DNA from: Burkholderiales bacterium
GTDB lineage: Bacteria > Pseudomonadota > Gammaproteobacteria > Burkholderiales > Eutrophovitaceae
DNA: 32,749 nucleotides
Direction of reading: 5' to 3'
Assembly (NCBI GenBank): GCA_035560005.1
Contig: DATMAN010000003.1
Span: 1 to 32,749, forward strand
Shown: positions 16,517-26,752 of the stretch, one piece after another
Position numbering within the stretch: position 1 is the stretch's first letter
Layout: every line of letters begins with the position of its first letter
Translations under genes and position numbers: made by a program
The notes under the pieces: model-generated
What the model was told of the DNA's origin: nothing
What the model saw: the letters and a program-made list of their open reading frames with translations, nothing else
The model's database searches: none

Positions 16517-17509
16517 CTACTTCTGGAAGATCTGATCGAACACACCGCCATCGGCAAAATGCGTCTTCTGCGCCTTCTGCCAGCCGCCGAACACCTCGTC
16601 GACCGCGAACAGCTTGACGGCCGGGAACCGGCTCGCATACTTCGCGGCGATCTTCGGTTGCGTGGGCCGGTAGAAATTGCGCCCCGCAATGTCTTGCCCT
16701 TCCTCGCTGTACAGATACTCGAGATAGGCTTGCGCGACCTTCCGGGTACCGCGCTTGTCGACCACCTTGTCCACGATGGCCACCGGCGGCTCGGCCCGGA
16801 TGCTCACCGAGGGCACGACGATTTCGAACCTGTCGGATCCCAGCTCCTTCACCGCCAGGTGGGCTTCGCTCTCCCACGTGATGCACACGTCGCCGATGCC
16901 GCGCTTGACGAACGTCGTGGCGGAACCGCGCGCGCCCGAATCGAGCACCGGGACATTGCGATAGAGCCGGGCGACGAATTCCTTCGCCCGGGCTTCGTCG
17001 CCGCGGTACTTGTGGAGCGCGAAGCCCCAGGCGGCCAGATAGTTCCAGCGTGCGCCGCCCGAGGTCTTGGGATTGGGCGTGATCACCGATACGTCGGTCC
17101 TCACGAGGTCGTCCCAGTCCGTAATGCGTTTCGGATTGCCCGTGCGCACCAGGAACACGATGGTGGAGGTATGCGCAACGGCACCGTGCGGCAGGCGCTC
17201 GCGCCAGTTGCGCGCCAGCATCCCGGTACGCGCGGCGATTTCATCCACGTCGTAGCCAAGCGCGAGCGTGACCACGTCGGCCGGCAGTCCGTCGATCACC
17301 GCGCGCGCCTGCTTGCCGGAGCCGCCATGCGACTGCCGGATCGTGACCTTCTCGCCGGTCACCGCCCGCCAGTGCCTGGCGAAGGCCGCGTTGAACTCGC
17401 GGTAGAACGCGCGCGTCGGATCGTAGGAAGCGTTGAGGATCGCGACGTCCGCGCGGACGTTCGCTGCAAGCAGCACGCCGAGGATCGTCGCCAGGGGCGC
17501 AAACCGCAT
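16517..17509 (-). CDS. sbp: periplasmic sulfate-binding protein (Sbp/CysP)
   Basis: This 330-residue binding protein delivers sulfate to CysT-CysW-CysA in the periplasm. A signal peptide covers residues 1-20 (cut after NVRA). The mature protein starts [20 protein letters not shown], which matches Sbp where 'LLNVSYDPTRELY..fN' is typical. Further conserved segments are [46 protein letters not shown] and [12 protein letters not shown]. Sbp versus CysP cannot be separated by eye. It sits between cobA (18-bp gap) and cysT (3-bp gap) and is the only solute-binding protein gene in the block. Confidence 0.94.
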   Translation of the reverse strand: MRFAPLATILGVLLAANVRADVAILNASYDPTRAFYREFNAAFARHWRAVTGEKVTIRQSHGGSGKQARAVIDGLPADVVTLALGYDVDEIAARTGMLARNWRERLPHGAVAHTSTIVFLVRTGNPKRITDWDDLVRTDVSVITPNPKTSGGARWNYLAAWGFALHKYRGDEARAKEFVARLYRNVPVLDSGARGSATTFVKRGIGDVCITWESEAHLAVKELGSDRFEIVVPSVSIRAEPPVAIVDKVVDKRGTRKVAQAYLEYLYSEEGQDIAGRNFYRPTQPKIAAKYASRFPAVKLFAVDEVFGGWQKAQKTHFADGGVFDQIFQK

Positions 17510-17527
17510 GAAGCTCGCCGCCCTCGG

Positions 17528-18274
17528 TCAGCCGGCGGCCGCCAGCAAGGTCGCATCGGCTGCCAAAGCGGCTGCCGCAAGCACCTCTCCGAGCATGATG
17601 ATCGCCGGTCCATCGAGGTTCCACTCGCCCGCACGGCCCAGACCTTCCAGAGTTGTGCGCACTTCGCGCGACCCCGGAAGCGAAGCATGCTCGACCATAG
17701 CGACCGGCCGTTCGCGCGGCACTCCGGCCGCAATCAGCGCCGCAGCAACCTCGGCGACCTGGCCGGCACCCATGTAGAGCACCGCGGTGTCGGCGGCCGC
17801 CACGCTTTGCGCCCAGCTCGCGGCGCGCTCCTGCGCGCCGGTGCGCGGCGTGGCGAAAGCGACGCTGCGGCTCAAGCCTCTGCGAGTCAGCGACACGCCG
17901 AGCTGCGAGGCCGCCGCCAGCGCGGCGGTCACGCCGGGTACCACCTCCCAGGGAACGCCGGCCGCGGACAAGGCATCGATCTCTTCCTGAGCGCGTCCGA
18001 AGAGCATCGGATCGCCACCCTTGAGCCGCAGCACCGTGTCATGGCGCGAGGCCGCTTCCACGAGGCAACGGTTGATGAAGCGCTGATCGGTGGAGATGCG
18101 GCCGCAACGCTTGCCCACGGCGACCTTTTTCGCCTTTGCTGCCAGGGCGAGCGTCTCGGGATGGACCAATGCGTCGTGAAAGACGATGTCGGCCTGCGCC
18201 AGCAGCCGGGCGGCACGCAGGGTCAGCAGATCGGGTGCGCCGGGACCGGCACCCACGAGATAGACCTTGCCCAT
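17528..18274 (-). CDS. cobA: uroporphyrinogen-III C-methyltransferase (SUMT)
   Basis: This enzyme makes precorrin-2 from uroporphyrinogen III by two SAM-dependent methylations, the first committed step to siroheme. The 248-residue protein has the N-terminal VYLVGAGPGAPDLLTLRA loop, then RCGRISTDQRFINRCLVEAA, RLKGGDPMLFGRAQEE and VVPGVTAALAAAS, all SUMT signatures. It is the stand-alone form, without the CysG dehydrogenase/chelatase domain. The start lies 2 bp after the cysN stop. Its place in the sulfur operon indicates siroheme for CysI rather than cobalamin; that is inference from context. Confidence 0.95.
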   Translation of the reverse strand: MGKVYLVGAGPGAPDLLTLRAARLLAQADIVFHDALVHPETLALAAKAKKVAVGKRCGRISTDQRFINRCLVEAASRHDTVLRLKGGDPMLFGRAQEEIDALSAAGVPWEVVPGVTAALAAASQLGVSLTRRGLSRSVAFATPRTGAQERAASWAQSVAAADTAVLYMGAGQVAEVAAALIAAGVPRERPVAMVEHASLPGSREVRTTLEGLGRAGEWNLDGPAIIMLGEVLAAAALAADATLLAAAG

Positions 18275-18276
18275 GT

Positions 18277-19557
18277 TCAGGCGCTCGTCTCGATGAGGCC
18301 CGCCGCGACGGTGTTGTTGCCGGCCTCGTCGATGACGATGAAACTGCCGGCCGCGCGGTTCTCCCGGTAGGGCTCGAATGCCAGGGGCTGCGCCGTGCGC
18401 AACGCGATGCGCCCGATGTCGTTGAGCCCGAAGGAATCGGCCGGCTCGTGCTCGAGCGTGTTGACGTTGACGCGATACCGGGGCGCATCGAACAGGCCGC
18501 GAACGATGCGGGTGCCGTGCTTGATCAGGTAGCGCCGGCCGCGGTTGAAGGGTTCGGCCCCGAGCCAGCACAGCGTAGCCTCCAGTTCCTTCGATACGAT
18601 TGCCCTCTCGCGCGCCGCGACCAGCACGTCGCCGCGGGAGATGTCGAGCTGGTCCTCCAACACGAAAGTCACCGACTGGGGAGCATGCGCCCGGGGCAAC
18701 TGGCCATCGAAAGTCCGAATCTCCCGAATCCGGCTGCGCAGCCCCGCGGGCAGTACGGCAATCTCCTCGCCGACCGCGATGGCGCCCGATTCGATGCGCC
18801 CGGCATAGCCGCGCGCCTGCGCCGCGCCGCTCGCGCCCGGACGTGCCACCAGTTGCACCGGAAAGTAGAAGCGGCCGCGCAGGGCGGCACGCCCCACCTC
18901 GGCACTCTCCAGGATCTCGAGCAGCGTGGGTCCCGAGTACCACCGCAGCCGCTCTCCCCGGCTCACCACCATGTCCCCGTTCAGCGCCGAGATCGGCAGC
19001 ACGTCGACCCGATGGAATTCGAGCGCGCTCGCGAACGTCTGGAACGCGCGCCGGATGTCCTCGAACACTGTTTGGGCATAGTCCACGGCGTCCATCTTGT
19101 TGATGGCGAGCACCAGGTGCGGGATGCGCAGCAAACTCGCGATGTAGGCGTGTCGGCGCGACTGGGTCAGCAGGCCCTTGCGCGCGTCCACCAGCACGAC
19201 GGCCAGATCGGCCGTCGAGGCGCCGGTCACCATGTTGCGGGTGTACTGCTCGTGGCCGGGGGTATCGGCGATGATGAACTTGCGCGAGGGCGTGGCGAAG
19301 TAGCGGTAGGCCACATCGATGGTGATGCCCTGCTCGCGCTCGGCCAGCAGCCCGTCGGTGAGCAGGGACAGGTCCAGCCCAGCCTGACCGCGCCGGCGGC
19401 TGGATTGTTCGAGCGCGTGGAGCTGATCCTCGAGGATCGCCTTGGTGTCGTAGAGCAGTCGCCCGATGAGCGTGCTCTTGCCGTCGTCCACGCTGCCCGC
19501 GGTGGTGAAGCGCAGCATGCCGGTGTCGACGGGAGAAAGGCTTTCGATCGCTGACAT
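18277..19557 (-). CDS. cysN: sulfate adenylyltransferase subunit 1 (GTPase)
   Basis: CysN is the GTPase partner of CysD and couples GTP hydrolysis to APS synthesis. GTPase motifs seen in this 426-residue protein are G1 GSVDDGKST (21-29), G3 DTPGHEQYTRNM (98-109) and G4 NKMD (153-156); an elongation-factor-like beta-barrel region follows. There is no C-terminal APS kinase (CysC) domain, which fits a pathway that reduces APS directly. It starts 10 bp after cysD and ends 2 bp before cobA. It is shorter than E. coli CysN but complete in its motifs. Confidence 0.95.
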   Translation of the reverse strand: MSAIESLSPVDTGMLRFTTAGSVDDGKSTLIGRLLYDTKAILEDQLHALEQSSRRRGQAGLDLSLLTDGLLAEREQGITIDVAYRYFATPSRKFIIADTPGHEQYTRNMVTGASTADLAVVLVDARKGLLTQSRRHAYIASLLRIPHLVLAINKMDAVDYAQTVFEDIRRAFQTFASALEFHRVDVLPISALNGDMVVSRGERLRWYSGPTLLEILESAEVGRAALRGRFYFPVQLVARPGASGAAQARGYAGRIESGAIAVGEEIAVLPAGLRSRIREIRTFDGQLPRAHAPQSVTFVLEDQLDISRGDVLVAARERAIVSKELEATLCWLGAEPFNRGRRYLIKHGTRIVRGLFDAPRYRVNVNTLEHEPADSFGLNDIGRIALRTAQPLAFEPYRENRAAGSFIVIDEAGNNTVAAGLIETSA

Positions 19558-19567
19558 GGCCGCTTCT

Positions 19568-20491
19568 CTAGAAGTAGCCTTCTTTCTTGCGCAGTTCCAT
19601 CGACGCTTCCGAGGTCTGATCGTCCATGCGCGTGGCGCCGCGCTCGGTGATCCTGGTCGCGGCGGTCTCGGCGATGATCTCCTCGGGGGTCGCCGCCAGG
19701 GATTGCACCGGGCAGGTGCAGGTCATGTCGCCCACCGTGCGAAAGCGCACCGACAGCGTCTCCACCACTTCGCCGGGCCTGGGCTGCACCAGGTGCGACA
19801 CCGGCAGCAGCCCGCCCGGCCGGCGGATCACCGCGCGCCGGTGCGCGTAATAGATCGAGGGCACGGCCAGCTTTTCGCGCGCGATGTATTGCCAGACGTC
19901 GAGCTCGGTCCAGTTGCTGATGGGAAACACCCGGATGTGCTCGCCCGGATGCACCCGCGTGTTGTACAGGCTCCACAGTTCGGGTCGCTGGTTTCTCGGG
20001 TCCCACTGGCCGAATTCGTCGCGGAACGAAAAGATGCGCTCCTTGGCGCGGGCCTTCTCCTCGTCGCGGCGTGCGCCGCCGATGCAGGCGTCGAACCCAT
20101 GCTGCGCGATGGCGTCGAGCAACGTCACCGACTGGTGCACGTTGCGGCTCTCGAACTCCGAGCGCAGCCGCACGCGGCCCGCCCGGATGGAATCCTCCAC
20201 GTGTCCCACCACCAGCCGCTCGCCGAGTTCGGCCGCCCGGGCATCGCGAAACGCGATCACCTCGGGGAAGTTGTGCCCGGTATCGATGTGCAGCAGCGGG
20301 AACGGGAAGCGGCCCGGGCGGAACGCTTTCTCCGCCAGCCGCAGCAGGCAGATCGAGTCCTTGCCGCCGGAGAACAGCAGCGCCGGGCTGCGGCACTCGG
20401 CCGCCACCTCGCGCAGGATGTGGATCGCCTCCGATTCCAGCCAGTCCAGATGCGTGACGCGGTCGCGATCCGCTTGCAGTACGGCGCTCAC
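19568..20491 (-). CDS. cysD: sulfate adenylyltransferase subunit 2
   Basis: CysD transfers AMP from ATP to sulfate to give APS. The 307-residue protein has the PP-loop SGGKDS (41-46), then HIDTGHNFPEVIAFRD, CIGGARRDEEKARAKERIFS, FPISNWTELDVWQYI and the C-terminal ELRKKEGYF typical of CysD. I start at the GTG (20491), which overlaps the cysH stop as GTGA and has GGAGG eight bases upstream; no in-frame ATG near it fits. The frame stays open further upstream across cysH, but that part is unrelated sequence. Confidence 0.95.
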   Translation of the reverse strand: MSAVLQADRDRVTHLDWLESEAIHILREVAAECRSPALLFSGGKDSICLLRLAEKAFRPGRFPFPLLHIDTGHNFPEVIAFRDARAAELGERLVVGHVEDSIRAGRVRLRSEFESRNVHQSVTLLDAIAQHGFDACIGGARRDEEKARAKERIFSFRDEFGQWDPRNQRPELWSLYNTRVHPGEHIRVFPISNWTELDVWQYIAREKLAVPSIYYAHRRAVIRRPGGLLPVSHLVQPRPGEVVETLSVRFRTVGDMTCTCPVQSLAATPEEIIAETAATRITERGATRMDDQTSEASMELRKKEGYF

Positions 20492-21753
20492 CGCGTCGCC
20501 TCCGCGCTCGATTCCGCCGGCGCGACGTGCAGGCCGCACTCCCTGCTGTCGCGCTGTTCCCACCACCAGCGTCCGGCGCGGATGTCCTCGCCGGGCCGGA
20601 TGGCCCGAGTGCAGGGCTCGCAGCCGATCGACGGGTAGCCGCGCTCGTGCAGCGGGTTGTAGGGGACCGCGCGCTCGCGCAGATAGGCCCAGACCTGCGC
20701 CTCGCTCCAGTCGGCCAGCGGATTGAACTTCGCGATGCCATGCACGCTGTCGGCTTCGCGCAGCGCGAGGCCGGCGCGCGTGATCGACTGCTCGCGGCGC
20801 AAGCCGGTGATCCAGGCGTCGCGGCCAGCCAGCGCGCGTTTCAGAGGCTCGACTTTCCGAATGTGGCAGCAACGCTTGCGCAACTCGACGCTCTCGTAGA
20901 AGGCGTTCAGGCCGTGCTGCGCGACGTAGCGGTCGACTTCGGCGGCGAGCGGACGGAACACTTCGATCTCGCGTCCGTAGCGTTCGCGGATGCGCTGGAG
21001 CAGGGCCAGTGTCTCCCCGTGCAGCCTGCCGGTGTCGAGCGTGAAAATCGCGATCGGCAACCCGGCGCCCAGAATGGCATCGGTCAGCACCATGTCCTCG
21101 GCGCCCAGGCTGCTGGCGAAGGCCACGTTGCGGTACTCGGCCACGATCGCCCGAAGGCGTGCTTCGAGCGCTTCGGCGGGCGGCGAGGTCGCGGCGGGAC
21201 TGTCAGGCCCGGCACCTGCCTCACGGTGCGGAGCTGGCGATGGCCAGCCGCGGGCGTGGCGCCGGTACGCCGGCTGCGGGTCGTCCCACGAGCCCTGGTA
21301 GGCATCGGAGAACGGCCGCAGGAAGGCAAGCGCCTTGCGCACGTCCTTGTCGGGGCGCAGGGCAAACGCATCGAACCCCACGCGGCGCATGAAGAAGAGC
21401 TGGTCGGGCAGGACGTCGCCGATGGCGCGCAGCTCGCCGCGATAGCCGTAGCGCGAGCGCAGCAGATAGGCGAGCGAATAACCGCGCCCGTCGGTGAATT
21501 TCGCAAAGTCCACCGCAACGAGCGCCAGGCGCTCGACCCAGGGCGCGATCCGGTCCGGCTCATCGCCGCCGCTCAGCCAGACGCCGACATCTCCGCGGCG
21601 CAGAAGCTCCTCGTGGCGTTCCAGCCAGAGCGCGAGCGGGACGAGGACGCGACCCGCAGGAACGTCCACCGCCCCTGAAGGTGCTCCGGGCGCCGGGCGC
21701 AGCACCTGCCAGTCGTCCGCCGCGATGGCGTCACCCCGGATGATTTCAGGCAT
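20488..21753 (-). CDS. cysH: fused DUF934 domain and APS reductase (CysH)
   Basis: This is one 421-codon frame with two parts. Residues about 1-165 match DUF934 (VDFAKFTDGRGYSLAYLLR at 81-99, RYGYRGELRAIGDVLPDQLFFMRR at 101-124 with RGELRAIGDVLPDQLFF as core), normally a separate small gene beside cysI and cysH. After a linker of about 25 residues rich in Pro, Ala and Gly, residues about 192-421 are APS reductase. It has FASSLGAEDMVLTD, the iron-sulfur cysteines Cys295-Cys296 and Cys378/Cys381, and the catalytic ECGLH (405-409). The paired cysteines indicate the [4Fe-4S] form that reduces APS to sulfite. No stop or credible internal start separates the halves. The ATG overlaps the cysI stop by 8 bp and GAGGTGG lies upstream. 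Confidence 0.92.
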   Translation of the reverse strand: MPEIIRGDAIAADDWQVLRPAPGAPSGAVDVPAGRVLVPLALWLERHEELLRRGDVGVWLSGGDEPDRIAPWVERLALVAVDFAKFTDGRGYSLAYLLRSRYGYRGELRAIGDVLPDQLFFMRRVGFDAFALRPDKDVRKALAFLRPFSDAYQGSWDDPQPAYRRHARGWPSPAPHREAGAGPDSPAATSPPAEALEARLRAIVAEYRNVAFASSLGAEDMVLTDAILGAGLPIAIFTLDTGRLHGETLALLQRIRERYGREIEVFRPLAAEVDRYVAQHGLNAFYESVELRKRCCHIRKVEPLKRALAGRDAWITGLRREQSITRAGLALREADSVHGIAKFNPLADWSEAQVWAYLRERAVPYNPLHERGYPSIGCEPCTRAIRPGEDIRAGRWWWEQRDSRECGLHVAPAESSAEATR

Positions 21754-23464
21754 CGGCCGCCACCTCCCGACCGGCCTCAACCGCCCTGCCGGGTGCGGCC
21801 GTACCGTACACGCCGGCCTTGAACGGCGCGATTCCCACCCGCTCCACCGTATCGATGAAACGCTCGCCCGCCTGCCGATGCGCGAGATAGACATCGATCA
21901 ACCGGGCGACCACGTCCGGCATGTCCTGCGCCTTGAACGAAGGCCCGATCACCTTGCCGATCGCGCTGCGCGCACCGCTCGAGCGCGAGCCGTCGGCACC
22001 GCCGATCGACACCTGGTACCACTCCTCGCCGTCCTTGTCGACGCCCAAGATGCCGATGTGGCCGGCATGGTGGTGGCCGCAGGAATTCATGCACCCCGAG
22101 ATGTTCAGGTTCAGCTCGCCGATGTCGTGCAGATAGTCCAGGTCTTCGAAGCGGCGCTGAATCGCCTCGGCGACGGGGATCGATCTCGCATTGGCGAGCG
22201 AGCAGAAGTCTCCGCCGGGGCAGGCGATGATATCGGTGAGCAGCCCCGGGTTCGGCGTGGCAAGTCCGGCCTCGCGAGCTTCCCGCCATAGCGCGTGAAG
22301 GTCACCGGAGCGCACGTCGGGCAGAATCAGGTTCTGTTCGTGCGAGACGCGGATCTCCCCGAAACCGAAGCGCTCGGACCAGTCGGCAACACGCTCCATC
22401 TGCTCCGCGGTCGCGTCGCCGGGCGGCACCCCGGTCTTTTTCAGGGACAGGACCACCGCGCGATAGCCCGGCACGCGGTGCGCGCGCACCGCTCGCTCTG
22501 CCCATCGCGCAAAGGCGCGATTCTCGCCAAGACGGCGGAGGTACTCCGTTTCGTGGTCCGCCCGCGGCAGGTAATCGGGAGCGAGGAAGAACGCGGACAC
22601 GCGCGCCAGCTCCTGCTCGGTCAGCGTGCCCGGTCCATCCTTGATGAGCGCCCACTCGTCCTCGACCTGGCGCGCAAACTGCGTCGCGCCGATGGCCTTC
22701 ACCAGGATCTTGATGCGGGCCTTGAAGAGGTTGTCGCGGCGTCCGTAGCGGTTGTAGACGCGCAGAATCGCCTCGACGTACGTCGTCATATGGCGCCACG
22801 GCAGGAACTCGCGAATGACCGCCCCGAGCATCGGCGTGCGCCCCATGCCGCCGCCCACCGACACCCGCATGCCGAGCTCGCCGTCGGGGGCGCGCCGCAG
22901 ATACAGCCCGATATCGTGAAAGGCGGTCGCCGAGCGATCCTCCTCGGACGCGTTGATCGCGATCTTGAACTTGCGCGGCAGGAAGCTGAACTCCGGATGA
23001 AACGTGGACCACTGGCGCAGAATTTCGCAGAATGGCCGCGGGTCGGCGATCTCGTCGGGCGCCACGCCGGCGAACTCGTCGGTCGTGATGTTGCGCACGC
23101 AGTTGCCGCTGGTCTGGATGGCATGCATTTGCACCGCGGCCAGTTCGGCCAGGATGTCCGGAGTGTCCTCCAGCCGCGGCCAGTTGAACTGAAGGTTCTG
23201 CCGGGTGGAGAAGTGGCCGTAGCCGCGGTCGTAGCGGCGGGCGATGCCGGCCAGCGTGCGCATCTGATGCGCGGAAAGAACCCCGTAGGGAATCGCCACG
23301 CGCAGCATGGGCGCATGCTTCTGCAGGTAGAGCCCGTTCTGCAAACGCAGCGGGCGGAACTCGTCCTCGGTGAGTTCTCCCGCGAGGAAGCGCCTTACCT
23401 GATCCCGATACTGGGCCACGCGCTGCGCCACCAGCGCGCGATCGACCCGGTCGTACGCGTACAT
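21746..23464 (-). CDS. cysI: siroheme- and [4Fe-4S]-dependent sulfite reductase (nitrite/sulfite reductase family)
   Basis: This 572-residue enzyme reduces sulfite to sulfide with six electrons. The siroheme/[4Fe-4S] ligands are Cys415 and Cys421 (CPGGDFC) and Cys458 and Cys462 (GCMNSCGHHHAG). Substrate-side motifs include YGHFSTRQNLQFNW and TSGNCVRNIT; two repeated half-domains are visible, as usual. It is the single-subunit hemoprotein type common in betaproteobacteria. No cysJ flavoprotein is nearby, so the electron donor is open (ferredoxin, or something involving the DUF934 partner). The start is supported by AGGG about eight bases upstream. It is the first gene of the ten-gene operon, divergent from cysB. 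Confidence 0.93.
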   Translation of the reverse strand: MYAYDRVDRALVAQRVAQYRDQVRRFLAGELTEDEFRPLRLQNGLYLQKHAPMLRVAIPYGVLSAHQMRTLAGIARRYDRGYGHFSTRQNLQFNWPRLEDTPDILAELAAVQMHAIQTSGNCVRNITTDEFAGVAPDEIADPRPFCEILRQWSTFHPEFSFLPRKFKIAINASEEDRSATAFHDIGLYLRRAPDGELGMRVSVGGGMGRTPMLGAVIREFLPWRHMTTYVEAILRVYNRYGRRDNLFKARIKILVKAIGATQFARQVEDEWALIKDGPGTLTEQELARVSAFFLAPDYLPRADHETEYLRRLGENRAFARWAERAVRAHRVPGYRAVVLSLKKTGVPPGDATAEQMERVADWSERFGFGEIRVSHEQNLILPDVRSGDLHALWREAREAGLATPNPGLLTDIIACPGGDFCSLANARSIPVAEAIQRRFEDLDYLHDIGELNLNISGCMNSCGHHHAGHIGILGVDKDGEEWYQVSIGGADGSRSSGARSAIGKVIGPSFKAQDMPDVVARLIDVYLAHRQAGERFIDTVERVGIAPFKAGVYGTAAPGRAVEAGREVAADA

Positions 23465-23523
23465 TGCTGTGCCCTGCCTGTGGGTCCGTCCGGAGCCTGA
23501 CGCCCCGACACGGGCGCGCGACC

Positions 23524-23540
23524 GAGCGCGGTTCGCGCTC
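23524..23540. repeat. hairpin in the cysI leader
   Basis: GAGCGCG (23524-23530) and CGCGCTC (23534-23540) form a perfect 7-bp stem with a 3-base loop, 60-76 bases upstream of the cysI start. No T-tract follows and I recognise no known riboswitch. Confidence 0.4.
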
Positions 23541-23559
23541 CGGGTATTCGGTGCCAGCG

Positions 23560-24577
<1,018 letters not shown>

Positions 24578-24581
24578 CCGT

Positions 24582-26123
24582 TCAGCCGTCTCGCACCCTT
24601 TTGCTGAAGTCGGCGGGGCGAAATCCGAGCAGCCAAAGGGCGGCGAAGTAGCTGGCTGCGCCGGCGAACACCAGCATCGCCAGCCGCACCACCCGGTCCA
24701 GCGCACGCCCCTGCAGCCAGAGTTCGGCGTCCCCCATGGTCCAGGCGAGCACCGCCCCCATGACGCAGACGGCGGCTGCCACCTTGATCAGGAAGACCGG
24801 CCAGCCGGGCGCCGGCCGATAGACGGCGTGCTGGCGCAACTTCCAGAACAGCAACCCGGCGTTGAGCCATGCCGCGAGCGAGATCGACAACGCCAGCCCG
24901 GCGTGGCGCAACCACCAGATGAACGCCAGGTTCATCAGCTGCGTGGCCGCGAGCGTGATCAGCGCGATGCGGACCGGCGTGCGGATGTTCTGCCGGGCGT
25001 AGAATCCGGGCGCCAGCACTTTGACCAGAATCAGCGCCAGCAGACCGAGGCTGTAGGCGACCAGCGCCCGCTGGGTCATGAACACATCGTTTGCGCCGAA
25101 TTCGCCGTGGCGGAACAACGTCGCGATCAGGGGGAGCGCCAGCACGGCCAGCGCGACCGCGCAGGGCGCGGCCAGCAGGAAGGTGAGCCGCAGGCCCCAG
25201 TCGAGCAGCGTCGAGTATTCCGCGGGGGTTCTCTCCGCGAAACTTCGCGACAGGCTCGGCAGCAAGATCGTGCCCAGCGCCACGCCCAGCAGCCCGGTGG
25301 GAAACTCCATCAAGCGGTCCGCGTAATAGAGCCAGGACACGCTGCCCGTGACGAGAAACGAGGCGAAGATGGTGTTGACCCACAGCGAGAGCTGGCTCAC
25401 GGATACGCCGAGGACCGCTGGCGCCATGAGGGAAAGAATCTTGCGCAGGCCGGGGTCGTGCGGTGACCAGCGCGGCCGTGGCAGCATGCCGACCCTGAGC
25501 AGAAACGGCAGTTGGAATGCGAGCTGCAGGACGCCGCCGATAAAGACCGCCCAGGCGAGCGCCATGATGGGGGGGTGGAAGTACGGAGCCAGCCACAGGG
25601 CAAAGACGATGAAGGAGATATTGAGCAACGCCGGCGTGAGCGCGGGAACGGAGAACCGAGACCAGGTGTTGAGAATCCCTGCGGCGAGCGAAGTCAGCGA
25701 GATGAACAAAATGTAGGGAAAAGTGATGCGCAGCAGCTCGACGGTGACAGAAAACTTGTCCGGCGTGGCGGCAAAGCCCGGTGCGCTGAGATAAACGATC
25801 AGCGGCGCGGCCAGGACCCCGATCACGGAAACCGCGATCAGGGCGGCGCCGAGCACGGTAGCCACGCGGTCGACCAGCAGGCGCGTCTCGGTTTCGCCGC
25901 GGCTGTTGCGGTACTCGCCCAGCACCGGGACGAATGCTTGCGAGAACGCCCCCTCGGCAAACAATCGCCGCAGCAGATTGGGGAGCTTGAAGGCCACGAA
26001 GAAGGCATCGGTGTAAATCCCGGCGCCGAAGGCGCGGGCGATCACCATGTCGCGAACGAAGCCGAGCACCCGGGACACGAGGGTCAAGCTGCTGACCGTG
26101 GCGAGGGCTTTGAGCAGGTTCAT
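24582..26123 (-). CDS. murJ: lipid II flippase MurJ (MviN family)
   Basis: This 513-residue polytopic inner-membrane protein flips lipid II for peptidoglycan synthesis. The N-terminus [25 protein letters not shown] and segments such as [27 protein letters not shown] are typical of MurJ. About 14 hydrophobic segments are visible, as expected. It is divergent from rpsT, a common arrangement, and converges on cysB with a 4-bp gap. A TAGAAT hexamer on the minus strand (26153-26148) is a candidate -10 without a clear -35. A run of seven G lies inside the gene (25569-25575). Confidence 0.95.
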   Translation of the reverse strand: MNLLKALATVSSLTLVSRVLGFVRDMVIARAFGAGIYTDAFFVAFKLPNLLRRLFAEGAFSQAFVPVLGEYRNSRGETETRLLVDRVATVLGAALIAVSVIGVLAAPLIVYLSAPGFAATPDKFSVTVELLRITFPYILFISLTSLAAGILNTWSRFSVPALTPALLNISFIVFALWLAPYFHPPIMALAWAVFIGGVLQLAFQLPFLLRVGMLPRPRWSPHDPGLRKILSLMAPAVLGVSVSQLSLWVNTIFASFLVTGSVSWLYYADRLMEFPTGLLGVALGTILLPSLSRSFAERTPAEYSTLLDWGLRLTFLLAAPCAVALAVLALPLIATLFRHGEFGANDVFMTQRALVAYSLGLLALILVKVLAPGFYARQNIRTPVRIALITLAATQLMNLAFIWWLRHAGLALSISLAAWLNAGLLFWKLRQHAVYRPAPGWPVFLIKVAAAVCVMGAVLAWTMGDAELWLQGRALDRVVRLAMLVFAGAASYFAALWLLGFRPADFSKRVRDG

Positions 26124-26212
26124 TCTTGTCGAAAGGCAGGGCAGCCGATTCTAGCCCAGCGCGGCCGGTTGACCCGGCGCGCTCCGCTTCGCGGAAAGCG
26201 CGGAGAAAGCGG

Positions 26213-26241
26213 TTGCGTCGCGAGGCCCGGAACAGTACCAT
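26213..26241 (+). promoter_or_regulatory. probable rpsT promoter
   Basis: TTGCGT (26213-26218) and TACCAT (26236-26241) are separated by exactly 17 bases and lie 42-70 bases upstream of the rpsT start, with GGAGGAAG just before the ATG. Both hexamers are moderate matches to sigma70 sites. Confidence 0.55.
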
Positions 26242-26282
26242 AGCGCGATTTTTTCGGAGCCTTAGGTTCGGAGGAAGTCCGC

Positions 26283-26546
26283 ATGGCCAACATCGCATCG
26301 GCGAAAAAGCGAGCCCGCCAGGCGATCAAGCGTCGCGCCCACAACATGTCCCTGAGGAGCGAACTGCGCACGATGATCAAGAACGTGCGCAAGGCGATCG
26401 CCGGGGGCGACAAGACCAAAGCCGCGCAGGCGCTGCGGGCGGCGCAGTCGCGCATCGACTCGATCGCAGACAAGAAGATCGTTCACAAGAACGCGGCCGC
26501 CCGTTACAAGAGCCGGCTGGCCGCGGCGATCAAGGCCATGGCCTGA
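26283..26546 (+). CDS. rpsT: 30S ribosomal protein S20
   Basis: This 87-residue basic protein binds 16S rRNA in the small subunit. It begins [18 protein letters not shown] and continues [19 protein letters not shown] and [15 protein letters not shown], all typical of S20. The length is normal. GGAGGAAG precedes the ATG; unlike E. coli, the start is not UUG. A moderate sigma70 promoter lies upstream and an intrinsic terminator about 30 bp downstream, so it is probably a single-gene transcript. Confidence 0.98.
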   Translation: MANIASAKKRARQAIKRRAHNMSLRSELRTMIKNVRKAIAGGDKTKAAQALRAAQSRIDSIADKKIVHKNAAARYKSRLAAAIKAMA

Positions 26547-26576
26547 AGCCGCCCCCGGCAGTGGCAGGAACGACAA

Positions 26577-26610
26577 GAAGCCCGCGGAGTCCTCTGCGGG
26601 CTTTTTCTTT
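26577..26610 (+). terminator. intrinsic terminator of rpsT
   Basis: AAGCCCGC (26578-26585) and GCGGGCTT (26596-26603) form an 8-bp GC-rich stem with a 10-base loop, followed by a T-rich tract TTTTTCTTT. It is placed 31 bp after the rpsT stop. Confidence 0.88.
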
Positions 26611-26752
26611 GGTGGGGCGGCGCCTGCTGTGCCCGGCGGGCTTGCTGGCATGAGTGACGCTTGGCCAACCCACACGATGTCTCCAGTGGCTCCCCCGGAC
26701 CCTCTTTCGGCTCACGCCGCCCACAATACGGCCCGTTAGCGCTGCGCTGTCT

